From NCBI GenBank assembly GCA_033980235.1, contig CM067065.1:10376373-10440372 (forward strand): DNA of 64,000 nucleotides, in the 5' to 3' direction. The notes under the pieces are model-generated. The model made no database searches. It was not told the origin of the DNA and saw only the letters and a program-made list of their open reading frames with translations. Shown here piece after piece: positions 50,765-63,307 of the stretch. Numbering within the stretch: the first letter of the stretch is position 1; each line of letters begins with the position of its first letter. Made by a program: the position numbers and the translations under genes. The DNA comes from Diadema setosum. Lineage: Eukaryota; Echinodermata; Echinoidea; Diadematoida; Diadematidae.

Positions 50765-51735
50765 GAATGGAAACAATGTCATTATCGTTTTCAAATTCCC
50801 AGTAACAGGGCATTTAATCTTGTTGCTTTCGCGTGGTCTTTCTTTCTATGATATACAAGAAGTAAATTTGTTATTGCTTTCAGCAATAACAAATTGGGGC
50901 CCGTTTATCTATATCATGACGAACCTCCGGAATAACGAACCTTTGGGGGAAAAAATGAACCTTCGGAATAATAAACTATAACTACTATTGTTATATTGTA
51001 CAAGCTTTAACGCCGACATCTATTAACCTACTATATTACTACTTTCACTCTTTGAAAGGAAACACGCCAACAACCAACGACACAACAGGAATGGAAACAA
51101 TGTCATTATCGTTTTCAAATTCCCAGTAACAGGGCATTAATCGTGTTACTTTCGAGTGGCCATTCTTTCTATAATATACAATAAGTAAATTTGTTATTGC
51201 TTTCAGCCGGCAGCATAGCTTTCGAAAGGAAACACGCCAACAACCAACGACACAACAGGAATGGAAACAATGTCATTATCGTTTTCAAATTCCCAGTAAC
51301 AGGGCATTTAATCTTGTTGCTTTCGCGTGGCCTTTCTTTCTATAATATACAAGAAGTAAATTTGTTATTGCTTTCAGCAATAACTAATTTGGGCCCGTTT
51401 ATCTATATCATGACGAATCTCCGGAATAAAGAACCTTTGGGGGAAAAAATGAACCTTCGGAATAATAAACTGTGACCAATATTGTTGTATTGTACAAGCT
51501 TTAACGCCGACATCTATTAACCTACTACTACTTTCACTCTTTGAAAGGGAAACACGCCAACAACCAACGACACAACAGGAATGGAAACAATGTCATTATT
51601 GTTTTCAAATTCCCAGTAACAGAGCATTAATCTTGTTACTTTCGAGTGGCCATTCTTTCTATAATATACAATAAGTAAATTTGTTATTGCTTTCAGCCGG
51701 CAGCATAGCTTTCGATGGTTTGTGATATCATTAGA
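50765..51735 (+). repeat. Dimeric higher-order tandem repeat (about 490-bp period)
   Basis: GAATGGAAACAATGTCATTA starts at 50765, 51089, 51259 and 51579, i.e. spacings of 324, 170 and 320. A long unit (CTTGTTGCTTTCGCGTGGCC... with an extra 150 bases) alternates with a short one (GTTACTTTCGAGTGGCC... ending CAGCCGGCAGCATAGCTTTC). This gives an A-B-A-B arrangement of roughly 490 bp per pair. It is noncoding. Confidence 0.85.
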
Positions 51736-52194
51736 ATTAAAACATTGAGCTCTCCATAGCTGACAATTGTAAAGTAGTAGCCCGCCAAAGTTGGATTACC
51801 TTTTTTTGATACGCACTGTATAACCTGAAAAAAAAAACAGATTTATTGGGTTTTTATCAATTGTACATTATAGCCACTCAAATAATGATGTATTGTTTAA
51901 GTTACTCTTCGTACACCACTTAATTACCAACTGCTAATAGTAGTCGTAATCTTCGTTGTAATATTAAACTAGAAATATCGCTATGACGACTGGTATGCCT
52001 CCGCCATAATGCATGATTCTCCTAATATGTCTATAGTACATGTGGACAATGTGTGATTACATTTTCACAAAATTGGCAAAATATTATAATGGCATGTTTG
52101 TCACAAATGTGTTGAATGGTCACCTTCCTTGACCTAGGTTTAATTGGATGAATAGGAGAGCATGTATTTCACTTGATCTTTGACCTTTGACCTA

Positions 52195-53279
52195 TCGTAG
52201 ATTTTTTTTTTTTTGGGGGGGGGGTGCACGGGGACCATTTCTGAAGAATTTATGATGTAACCCAGTATGGGCCGACATGAACTACACAGATATTTCCCTT
52301 CATTTTGTTATGAAAAAATAAGATAGCCATGTTTCATTTTAAACTCCGAAAGGCCATTTAACAAGTTCTTCATTTCTTAGCGCTTTTAGCATAAGATTCT
52401 TCTTTTTTTTTACTTTAATTTTACAATAAGAGGAAACTGTCACGTAATTTTTTTTCTTTAACTTTTTAATATCAGATAAGTTGTGATTAATTTCACGTTC
52501 TCGGAGGGAATCCAAAAAAGACAAGAAACTGTTCATATGGGAAGCTGAATGGATTGAGTTTGGTAACACAGAATAGAAAAAAAAAAACATTTTTATTTCA
52601 TATAAGGAATAGAAAGTGTAATTTTTCTTTCTTTCTTCGCCGATTTCGATGAGATTTGATCAATAGATAGCAGTGATCTACAACAAACCCCACATACAGA
52701 ACCTACGCAATTGGGCGCGGAGACATTGTAACCCTTCAATATTGCTGTAAAACCTATTGAACCATATCCCCTTTAATGTCGTGTAACTTTTAAAGGAATT
52801 GATGTATTGGAAAGCCGTTTTCACATGATAATAGCTATGTTTTGGGGATAATTATAGGAAAATTCAAATGTTATTTGTAAATGCATATTAAATGTATGGA
52901 AAAGAACATTATAACCAAATTCCCTATCTTTTTAGAAAAATGCTAAAAAACATAATTCCTTCCTTAATATTTCATGACAACATCTATCTATCCCATCAAA
53001 TGGGGTATCAGCTTGTAGGAAATTCAATTCTCTTCAAAATGATACCATTTTTATGGTAATTTGTTATTCCTAACTAAAGTTATTCAAAAATAATCCGTCT
53101 CCTAGCAACGGGCGGCGCCCATCTTAGAAATATGCAAATAAGACGCGCGCGCAACCTTTTTTTTTTTTTCCGCTGGCGACAACCGGATTCGGAAAATACA
53201 GGTTCTGACGATATTCGAACATATCGTAGAATTTTGTTTTAAGGGGGGTGCACAGGGACCCTTTCTGGCTGCTAGACTA
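52195..53279 (-). repeat. Right arm of the 1.1-kb inverted repeat
   Basis: Reverse complement of 43074-44150, ending CTGGCTGCTAGACTA at 53279. Distinctive differences from the left arm include a longer homopolymer at 53157-53169 and GGCGGCGCCC in place of GGCGGCGGCC. The trinucleotide TAC lies just outside each end (43071-43073 and 53280-53282), too short to be a convincing target duplication. Confidence 0.8.
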
Positions 53280-53376
53280 TACAACCTTGTACATATTGGC
53301 AGAATTCAAAATGATCATGGTTGCGTGACGTGCAACAATTTCGTGCAAACACTGCCTTTTTTTTTTCCTGCGAGAC

Positions 53377-53517
53377 CTGCACCGTACTAAAGCCACAAAT
53401 AGGAGACAAGTTCAAATCCTGAAAATTAATGGACCACTTCCCGTTTACCATGATATCTCCCACCACAATAACATTGCAATACTCTTGTAAGCCGATATCA
53501 GAATTGTCTCGTATTAG
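53377..53517 (-). CDS. Possible orphan exon, unrecognised
   Basis: A 141-bp minus-strand segment between CTTCCTGCAG|CTAATA and GTGCAG|GTCTCG, 47 codons, phase 0 at both ends. It encodes a protein-like sequence including NVIVVGDIMVNGKWSINF and LNLSPICGF. The donor (GTCTCG) is weak. I do not recognise the family and see no partner exons nearby; a pseudogene fragment or chance frame is possible. Confidence 0.22.
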
Positions 53518-54068
53518 CTGCAGGAAGCAAAAATCCCATTGCTTTACGACACTTGTAAGGATAAATAATTTGTGGAAAAAAACAACAAGAAAAAATGTAT
53601 ATACATAAGAATGCCGACAACCACGGCTCAAGGCATAGAATAAAGCTGAATTAAAAGTGACCTAAACTTTTTATTCCAGCAGGCTTTTTGTTAGGAAAAT
53701 ATGATAAACATGAAAAGCACGCAAACACCTATTTGGACCAGATATGTAACAAAAGAACTTGCACCGTTGCAACGAGGGAAACAAGATAGGAAGGCATGCT
53801 ATAAAAAGCAGATAGACATGTGGGGATTTGAGCAGTGGAGAAGGTGGACAAAATAAGAATGATAATAATCTATAAGCTTAAGTGATGATTCCTAGATAGG
53901 TTTGTGGTCAACCCGTGAAGGAAAAGGTGAAGTGGAGCTTACAGGCAACTTCAAATATAGTAGGGAACAAAACAGTGCTTACGAGTATTAAAAGGGTAAA
54001 GAAAAATAACACTAGGTAGCAAATGTGGATGTAAAACAGGGAAAAATCCTGTAAAAATATATGTATGA

Positions 54069-54109
54069 GTATATATATATATATATGTATATATGTATAT
54101 ATATATATC

Positions 54110-54154
<45 letters not shown>
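54069..54154. repeat. (TA)n microsatellite, interrupted
   Basis: TA runs with GTATATG and CATG interruptions over about 85 bp. Confidence 0.9.
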
Positions 54155-54157
<3 letters not shown>

Positions 54158-54678
54158 ATATGTACAATCCGCAGCCTACAACACCCCCCCCCATTCCTCA
54201 GCCTCCGTAAATCAAGGTACTTTGTGAAGCCAGAGAGATAGAAGAGCACTCTAGCCTATACAACGTACCATCATATTGTTTCGATTACTACCGACTTCCT
54301 GAAGTATAAAGACAACGGAAACAAAAAAATGATGTTAACAACGACATTTTTAAATTCTAAACAATGTTATTTCCGTATCAAAACAAGAATTAACAAGGAC
54401 TAACAGAGCAACATTGCACACTCCCCCTTCCTCCTCATTTGGATCCAGATGAAACGTTGAGGAGAAATTTGAAGAAGAGGGCATGGAAGATCTTAAGAAT
54501 AATTAGTAACGATCAGAAGAAAAGCAGAAGAAACAGAACAGTTATAATGTAACATAATGGGCATGAAAAAGATGCTAGACATTGTGCAACTGATATTTTC
54601 AACATGCGAATAGAAGGAGCTGTTTAAAAACGTTATGACATGTATGATAAGTCGATGTATGTATGATTAGACAAGTCG

Positions 54679-54792
54679 ATCATTTTGGATGTTATCAATT
54701 GGAAAATTTGATTGTAATTTTTGAGGGACATACTGCAGTATGTCCCACAAAAATTACAATCAGATTTTCGCATTGGTAACATCCAATATGAT
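54679..54792. repeat. 114-bp hairpin with 55-bp arms and 4-nt loop
   Basis: The left arm (ATCATTTTGGATGTTATCAA...) and the right arm (...TGGTAACATCCAATATGAT) match at 49 of 55 positions by eye, closing on a TGCA centre within GGGACATACTGCAGTATGTCCC. It is either a minimal foldback element or a hairpin RNA source. Confidence 0.8.
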
Positions 54793-55956
54793 TGTGTTTT
54801 TTCCAATGCTACTTCAGGGTCTTAAAACATAACATCTTAGCTCTATTTTGCAGAAATCCCCATTCAATTTGGACAAGCAGTCACAGAGAAATGGGGATTG
54901 TAGTAAAGCATGTCATGAGTCTGATTCTTCCAAGTTTAGCACTTCGATGATTTTGTGTGTGAACAATAGACAGAACTTGGACAAAAGAGATTCCCGACAT
55001 CCTCTACAAAATTCCTTATTTCTCTTTGACCACTGAAGCAAATCGAATGGGGTTTTCTGTAAGATGTGGGCAATGAGTTATAGTTTCATACCCTGAATCT
55101 GTATTTAGATTGATGCAATATTTTTAAAGATATCATTGCGTATAGGGCCCCATTGTAATCTTTTTTGGGACATACGGTATATACATTTTTGATAGGGAAA
55201 GGGGAGGGGGCAGTGACCCAAACGGAAATTATTGTTATTATTGTTGTTATTTTCACAATCATTATTATTATTATCATCATCATATCATTATTTTCTTATT
55301 TTCATTTCCATTAATTGGTTTGTTTTTTTTTTACGTTACTCCTCATAGTCTCCCCTAATGGGCTGACAAACAATCAAACAAACACGGAAAAAAGCAATTA
55401 TGCTAGAATTATGAAAGAAAAGTAGAAAAATATGCCTTGAATACCACTACATGCTGAAGCGTCAATAATTACGTCACATAGCATCATTATCACATGTTAC
55501 TCTGGCAGCGCTGCTGTAAATATGTATAGCGTTCACCATGAAATGCTGCCCTCGTGGGTTTGCGTTTGGTCATGTTCACCGATAAAATATTATCAAATCA
55601 AAATCTACCCGTTCTGTAAAGGAATACATCCGGGTGAAAAGTAAAAATACAACATTCAGCCTATTCATTTTCATTATTTCTTTTACAAAGCAAACGATAG
55701 CTTACCTATGTGTTCCTATACATAGGGTTATTAAAGATTTCGCTAACCCAGGTCGAAATAATTCCAACAGGTTATTGGATCATGAAAACCGACAGGTCAA
55801 TAGGGAAAGTAAAGTGTTGGTGCAATAGAATATACCAACATATGTTTTTTTTTTTTTTTTTTTGTCGGTCAAATAGAAAATCAACAAACTCCAATAAAAA
55901 GTCCTATGTGTCCAATTCTAAGGTCAACAGAAAATGTCCTGTTTTCTGGTCCAATT

Positions 55957-55958
<2 letters not shown>

Positions 55959-55998
<40 letters not shown>

Positions 55999-56000
55999 AC
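55959..56000. repeat. (CA)n microsatellite
   Basis: About 15 CA units with an AAACA interruption near the end. Confidence 0.9.
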
Positions 56001-56656
56001 AAAAACTAACAAACTAACAAACAAACCCTGTCCAGTTGACTAGTCATTAGACCTATTTAGTTCTGTTGGCGACTATCCGAACCAATGCAGATTTATCTAA
56101 ATTCGTACATGTCCATTGCAGTAACATTAGCAAAACTCTTACCTTACCTACACTTCTTCTTTTACCTACAAATATTCCGACTGACCAGAAATACCTAATA
56201 TCTCCTCATTCACACAAGGGCATAGCCGAATAGTTGTATAGATTTTTGGAGTGGTTATACACTAACTTGGTCCCTTACTAATTATCAAAATATAAAAATA
56301 ATACCAAAAGGACCAACAGAATCTCAAGTTTGTTACTTCATGTTGGACTAATTTGGATTCAATTCTATCTAATGGAATATATTGGGCTCTATTGGGATTT
56401 TCTGTTGATCCTATACCAATACCAATAAAAGCCAACAGATTACAAATAGAAACCAGTATAAACCAAACCAAACCCAACGGAAATGCTGTGTTGTTGTTGT
56501 CGTCGTTGTTTTTTAAGGCTCTGCGGGATTTTTGACCTGGAACTCAAACGGTTCCCTGCTGCAGCTAAGAGAAGAAAATTCAAGAAAAGGACAGCTAAAA
56601 CAACCAACCAACCAAAATAACTACAGTAACTAATTAGCTAACTAGCTTAGCAAGTA

Positions 56657-56992
56657 GGGAGCTTTAGATTTTAGATGCGCGGACGTTCAGAGGGAAAAAA
56701 AAAAAAAAAAAACATGTTCTGAGCGTGGGCAGAAGCGCGCGTCAAGTCGATCTATTTTTAGCTTGCGTCGCCTGGGATTTTTCACGACGCGTACTGGGCT
56801 ATTTTTACGTCCGCACAGTTTGCAACGTAGAGAACTACTTCATGCACCGATCATATGGGGGCGCGATTTTATTTTTTTTTACGTTGCGTTCCAGCGTAAT
56901 CTAAAGCTACTTTTCAACGCGACGCAGGGGAGAGGAGAACGTCCAGCGCACTCGTCGTCTCAAACGTCCGCTCGTCAAAATCTAAAGCTCCC
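56657..56992. mobile_element. MITE with GGGAGCTTTAGATTTT ends, CpG-rich interior
   Basis: The left GGGAGCTTTAGATTTTAGAT (then GCGCGGACGTTCAGAG) pairs with the right end, whose reverse complement is GGGAGCTTTAGATTTTGACG (then AGCGGACGTTTGAGA). It is 336 bp, much richer in CpG than its surroundings. A 124-codon frame overlapping it (56763-57137) has low-complexity, MITE-derived content and is not a gene. Confidence 0.8.
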
Positions 56993-57139
56993 CGTTGTGT
57001 CAAAACAAAGAAAGCGGTGGAAGCTAGCGACTGGACCGGATGATAACAGTGAGAGTGAGAGAAAAAAAAACAAAGAAAGAATGAATAAAAATGGAAAAGA
57101 AGAGTATTGTTTGGCTCATTTTGACTTCACTTTATAAGA

Positions 57140-60100
57140 GTATAACAGATGGCTAATTGAGCTAGTCCCGTGTCTTTTGCTTCTTTCACCTACAGACTCT
57201 TGCATTAATAAATACAATGCAAACGTTGTTAAGTAAAATATATAATCATTCTATAGTACACGACACTGAATTCTAAATCCTTGTTATAAATAATTGTTGT
57301 ATGAGAAGGACAACAGCAAACAACTACTGTTTGCTAGGATTGTTTTCATGCTTTATTGCTACAATGGAAAGTAAAGTTTAGGTCACCGCCGCATTTCAAA
57401 ACCAAGATTTTTATGAAGTTTGATCGCAAGAATAAATTAACTCCATTCTTGTAGATTTGAGATATTCGCAATTAAGCTTTCGGAAAAACACAAAAAGCTA
57501 AGAACATATAAGATTTTTTTAATCATAACTTCAAGGGTATTTCTTGTTGTGTAACAGATGAGGTATATGTTGAAAATGGCTTATATTGCTGTATCTGATG
57601 ATGGGCTTCCTTGAAATGTTCAAAACTGGAACTTAATCTGTTTTGCAAATAAGCTCTGAAAGGGGATGGCTAGTAACTGATCAGTGGGAATCAGTGCAAA
57701 TGCTAGGGGTGATCGTTTCAATCCTTCTGGGATTCATTCAAGAGTACATTATATATCTGTTGTTTTTGTGAAAATCATTTGCTTCAGAATGATCTCATAT
57801 TCAAGTAATGTGCAGTTCGATGTTTCCAGGTTAAGCATGCCTGTACAGTGATGGGGCGATCATTAACGGACCGTTAACCTACTAATTGGTTCTAATTATT
57901 GATAACTGATAGAAAATAAAGAGTCAGTGTCGTTATTCCATTTATTGCTAGATTTATTTGTCCGTTATAAAAATGAAAAAGGTACCACTGATCTATTATG
58001 CAAAACTTAGTAAACTCAATCAACATTGATAAAGAAAAAGTGTCAAATAATACTCTGATCTGCACAGATATTGTTACATTCCTGACAACTTCGGGATAAT
58101 TAACAATTTGAAAACTTTTAAGAAATGGCACGATCATGCCGACGATCATAATAGATTTGAAGTAATCAATGCCTATGAGCAGGTCAAGGATATACAAAGA
58201 ATTAGGTTACATGTACCCTCGCTAATGGTTTTACGTTCTCTTGTTATCGTGTTGGATCAGTGATCTTTTGTTTTGTTTTTTTAATCAAGTTTTCTGTCAT
58301 TATGTAACCATGTATTTTTCTTTTTTTACTTGTCTGTGTTGCTGGTAATATGATGCTATTGATGTCGTTTTGATGTCCTTTTTGCAAATATATAAAAAGC
58401 AGTGATTCTTTAATAGTCGAGCGGGGTCATTTCTTTCAAAAACAAAACTATTTTCAGACAGTTTAAGTGTCTTTATAGCAAGAGATGCAAGAGTCAAGAG
58501 GATGGTGAGTATTGTGTAAAGAACTACCGTAACGAAGGGGGACCAAGAGGAGAATCTCCATACCAGTGCAAGTTAGGTCACGATGATGATATCGTGACGT
58601 TAGCTCAAACCCGTTCTGTCAACTCGTGATTTAATTTAATGCTGTACAAACCAGGCGTTAATACTGCATGTCAGCAGAAGAAATGGGTGCTTGATACACA
58701 TATGTCAACCGTGGATAACTTAAAGCTTTTCTTTGTTATTGTCCTTTATATTTTGGGTTTGATTGATCACCCATGTTGATTGTTGATTGGTTGGTTCCGC
58801 CTAGTTTCGGGAGTGAATAATACTAATCACAATCCCTTAGGAACCGTGTGGCGTATGCTCTTCCGTTACATATAGTACTCAGTGCTAGTATAGTTTTCCA
58901 ATCTATCATCTTCATGAACATTTTATTAACATCCAATTTGGAATTAAACTTATGCACGTTATTCTCTCCATTGCTAGTTATCCATGAAGACTAAACACCG
59001 GTATCTTGTTCTATTTAGAGACAAAATTCTCAGGTAGTGCATAAAGTTGCCTGTATTTCTCTATTTTTTCACATATTCACCTGAGAATGATAAGCCACTC
59101 ATAATCAAGAGCATAATTTTGTATTAGTGCACATGAAGAATAACTGAAAGGCAATGCTTGTGGTCATGAACATTGCCTTGAATTTAAAATGCGGTTTAGT
59201 TTGAAGTTAGCATTTACAACAATGTTTACAAAACGTACAATATGGCATCTTTTCTTTCCTTGCTGATTTATATTGGGAATTTCTAGAGTGATTGTTCTAA
59301 GTTGATTTTTCATCCGTTGGCCAAGTCCTATGATTATTCTTCTGTAGGTTTTCCTTTCCCATTTCATAATGGAGGGACCCCATTAATATGGGTTGGTTTT
59401 GGCTTCGTAGTATTTATGTATAGTTAATTTAATTGCAAATTAAGGGAAACCGGTGTAATTTAAAGCTTGAAATCAATGTGAATACTAGAGGGATGATGCT
59501 AATGTCGTTAGCAACGGGACAAGTTAATAAGTCTTGATGCACTGTAGTCTGCAAAAATAAAAATAAAAACCCAAAGTCGTACCATCAAACTTATCTATTG
59601 AGAAAATGTTGGTTAGCTCTGTAGAAACTGTTCTTGTCATTGGAATCACCTATCTATGAAATTCACGCTTTATTCAGACTCTGTGAAAGAAAACGAGAAA
59701 TCTCAGGTTTTTTTTTCTTTTGCCCCGTAAGTTTGTTTGCTCAATAAGTAAAATGTTTGCTGCAACCAAGTACGCAATTAAAGGGGAAAAGTGTTGTTTG
59801 TTTGGACAATGCTTTTATCGATAGTTCATTTTTTGGGGGGGTTTGTCTTAGATATTCAGGATATACTGTCATTTTCTAGTACTCAATTCGCTGTAAATTT
59901 CTGGTATATCATCATTCATTCCTAACTTTATTCATACCAGTTCTTAGAGTCATCGTATACTGAGAGACAAAAACAGAAACAACAACAATAATATCTGATT
60001 CTTTTGACGGTGCAGAAATCCAGGGAACATACATGAAAAACACCATGACGGCAATTTTTGGTCATTAGAAGGACAAGGGTCAACTGTGTCAAAGTGATGT

Positions 60101-60295
60101 AAAGTCTCAGACTTTTTGATATGCTGTTATTGCTTCAATCCATAGGCCTTGTCGATAATGTCATTTGAGATAAAGTGGCATAATCAAGTGCTGTCAGCTG
60201 TCATGCCTGCAAGTAACGAAATCGCTTCTCATTTCTTAATTTTACTTGATACAATGATATCTGTTAAGTCTATATAATTCGCGAAAAGGTCGCAG
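57140..60295. other. Intergenic, nothing recognised
   Basis: AT-rich sequence with frequent stops in all frames, no TIR pairs, no LINE motifs and no strong splice-bounded open segments that I can see. Distal regulatory sequence of the SRCR gene may lie here, but nothing shows it. Confidence 0.45.
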
Positions 60296-60495
60296 AAGAA
60301 GGGTCTTAGAGAGCAGAAATAAGAGCAGCCAGTTGTGGCCCATCTCTTACCGAGGATGGAGAGAACAAGATAAAAGTCGGACCTCCGTCATGACAAGGCA
60401 AACACTTTGACTGCAGGTGACGAGGGTGAGGATCTCGTCAAGGAGAGATTTCTTTTCTCGCCACCATCAGCATCGTTTTTTATCTATTTCCGGAG

Positions 60496-60556
60496 ATGAT
60501 CATCAGAGCAGTCGTCATATTTTGCCTTCTGGCATCGGCAGCTGCCCAAACTAATG
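60496..60556 (+). CDS. First coding exon of a secreted SRCR-domain protein (signal peptide)
   Basis: The ATG at 60496-60498 opens MIIRAVVIFCLLASAAAQTN, a typical signal peptide: a basic residue, a hydrophobic core VVIFCLLASA, and an AAA-Q cleavage site. The exon stops at the donor AATG|GTGAGT with one base of the next codon (phase 1). The following SRCR exon starts in the matching phase. The protein is therefore expected to be secreted or type I membrane. The 5' UTR probably lies in 60296-60495, but its start is not visible. Confidence 0.82.
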
Positions 60557-63307
60557 GTGAGTCTATCTCTTTACTGCACAATATCATGGTCTCCACTACC
60601 ATTTGGCATGTACTGTCTTTGTAAGGTTACTGAATAGGCTACGTCTACTTTCTTCGGGGTTGCACCCCTTAGCAAATAGTAGGCCCTACCAGTACCAGTC
60701 ACCTCACAATTCATAATTTTATCTCTCAGTGCATGGTATATTTGATTAATTCATCCTTGTAAAGATGGTCACGTGACAACAGTTTGACCAATCGTACATT
60801 GACATCTATGTATGTTGGGTCCTACTGTTTTTATTTACTATGTCCACGCGCACGCATGTTTGTGACTTGACAACATGGATTCTACCAGTAACTAAAAAAT
60901 GAACTGCTTTCATTTTTCTTATGCTTTTTTTTCATAAGTTTTTATTCGAAATTTACTGTGCATCAATCTGTAGGCCCTATGTTGTTACATGCTTCATGAC
61001 TCACGTATACGTATTTATTACAAATTTTCAGATCGATACGATTTGTTACAATCTGTGATATAGCACAATAGAATTATATAGTCGAGTTGAAATCCCATTG
61101 CATAAATAGAAGTTAAGAAAGACCTCCGTAAATATTTTAAATGTACACCCTGTGCCTTTACATAATGTTGAAACTTACAAATATCGGTAGCTCAACACAT
61201 GTAAAGGGATATAATTTGAATGCTTATTTTGTTCGACCTCTGTTCACCATTTGCACTATGTGAATCAGAGGACGAATCGTCATGTCTTTACAAAGAGAAT
61301 GAAATTTCATTTGTGAAAAAAAATACAGTGGAGAAAACACAAAGCGATTGATAAAATTAACAAGGGAGGTTTCTGCGGAAAGTGACATTTGGTTTATTTA
61401 AGACCTTCAAACAAAGTTTCAAAACTGTTTAACTTTCTACATGAAATGTCTCTTAGATGCGATTATTTTCAACTTAAGAGAGTTTTCAACGTCTTCCGAG
61501 TTATTCTCTAGAAAAACGAAACATATGTGTCACATATTCAACCTGGAAAAAGCCGTTCATTTTCAACACTGATCTTGTTCCTTCATATAGAGATCAGTGT
61601 TTTCCACCCCAATGCTTGCTGAAAATCGCCGTAATTCCCAACATAGATGCTTTTTTGTTACGTCATCAAACTCACCTCAAGCTGCGGGGCACACGTCCCC
61701 CTATATGGCAGCTAGAATTACATCCTTCACAAATTACTTCTTGTCCTCTGATTGGTCGAGAGCATTGAAAACGACAAAATATTTTCCTTCCATACAAATC
61801 CTTGTCCCGTCAGCGTCTTACTATTCTTCCCAAGGGGGAAAAAAAATATATATATATATATATATGTCGCGATGGTGAAGTTCGCGCGTTTTTCACTTCG
61901 CGGGCGATTCACTTTACAAACTAGATAAGAGAAGCACTGAGAGCGCAGACCTTCGCCAAGCAGCTCATTTTCACCACTCATATACCCGCAAAAATATCGA
62001 AAATCCTTCCTAAAATCTATAAAAGTTTTCGGATCACCACCAAAATAATTATAATCATCTCTTTCGTTTATCATTCTAAGTCTTTCCTGCAAGTTTCATC
62101 CAAATCCGTTTACAACTTTTTAAAGTTATTTTGCACATGAACAAACAACCCACAAACAGACAAACCAACGGTAATGATGAGAACATCGATGTGGGCCAAT
62201 TTATCATTCACTTGCAATGTGTAAGATATTATACCCACAAACTGATTTCTTTAAACATAAACGCCATGTGACCCCCCTCCCCTCCCCCCACCAAAAAAAA
62301 AAAAAAGTGATGAGCTACATGTTCATATGAGTCGAGATGAGGCTCGAAGTCTGCTAGCTTGGGATCATCCCACTAGACCGACACCCACGAGTCAAACAGC
62401 CCACGAGTTCGACATTGAAAACAGCTCCATGTGTCATACAGGTCACGAGTCATACAGCCCATGAGTTCGAGACTATAGGTAAAAACAGCCCGCGAGTTCG
62501 ACAGATACAACGCGGGATTTCAATGTGTCGCTCTCGTGGGCCTTGTTAGCTTAGTGTTGAACAAATGAGCTGTAGGACTTGTGAGCTGTATATGACTTGT
62601 GAGCTGTATAATTCATGGGCTGCATGACTTGTGGGCTTTATGACTCGTGGGCTGTATGACTCGTGAGTGTCGGTATCGTAACGTACACTCCTTTTCTATA
62701 CAGCGATGTGATGCTGATGCTCGGCCGCAACCAGCCTCGAGCGTGGAAACGTATGTGGTCTGAGAAAATTGCACTTTATACCGGTGATCCCATTATCACA
62801 AATTGACTAGATCTTTTACTCAAATCAGCTTAGAAATCAAAGAAACCAGTGCCGGATCAAGGGGGACTCGGGGAACGCATAGTTCCCACATTTATTATTA
62901 TTCTTTTTTTTTTAAGTTATAGAAAGAAAAAAATGGAGGTGCGTGAGCACCCTCCCCACAATTGAATAATTAAAAGGAGGTGAGAGCTTAATTAGACATA
63001 TTCATAGACCACAACTTATAAAACAATTACCATTGGCAGTGATTTTTATTTTCCTTTCTGTATCTCAGACTTTTTCTATCAACCGTAAGTTGTAGACAAT
63101 GCATAACTCCTAGAATTGTTCATCTTTTTAATGAAATGATTATGAGAGAAAAGACAACTTAATACAATATGATGATAATCAGCATGCATTGGTCAATCTT
63201 ATTATTCGTTTGTTTGTTGCTTTTTTTCATGTAATACGTCTACTAATTTGTATGTGCAATATAAAGATGAGTTATATTTCAATGTTTTCCTTTTTATCAA
63301 CAACTAG
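60557..63307 (+). other. Intron of the SRCR gene with interspersed repeats
   Basis: It is bounded by GTGAGT and CAACTAG. It contains an interspersed-repeat-like segment (about 61590-62170) with (TA)n at 61849-61864 and an end resembling CACAAACAGACAAACCAACG. It also holds an intact CACGAGTC foldback element (62363-62685) and A/T homopolymers. No internal exon is recognised. Confidence 0.6.
62363..62685. mobile_element. Foldback element made of CACGAGTCATACAGCC units, intact copy
   Basis: The left end ACTAGACCGACACCCACGAG (then TCAAACAGCCCACGAGT) is mirrored by the right end, whose reverse complement is CGATACCGACACTCACGAGT (then CATACAGCCCACGAGTC). Both arms consist of repeated CACGAGT(C/T)-type units inverted about a central segment near 62500-62560. 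It is the same family as the split copy at 15880-21510. Confidence 0.75.

Noticed and set aside
43071..53282. Polinton-like element suggested by the long inverted repeats
   Set aside because: Ends lack a matching 6-bp duplication and no polymerase, integrase or capsid-type frame is present between the arms.
56763..57137. 124-codon plus-strand frame
   Set aside because: It starts inside a TIR element and runs into low-complexity Lys/Glu-rich sequence; no domain or splice support.
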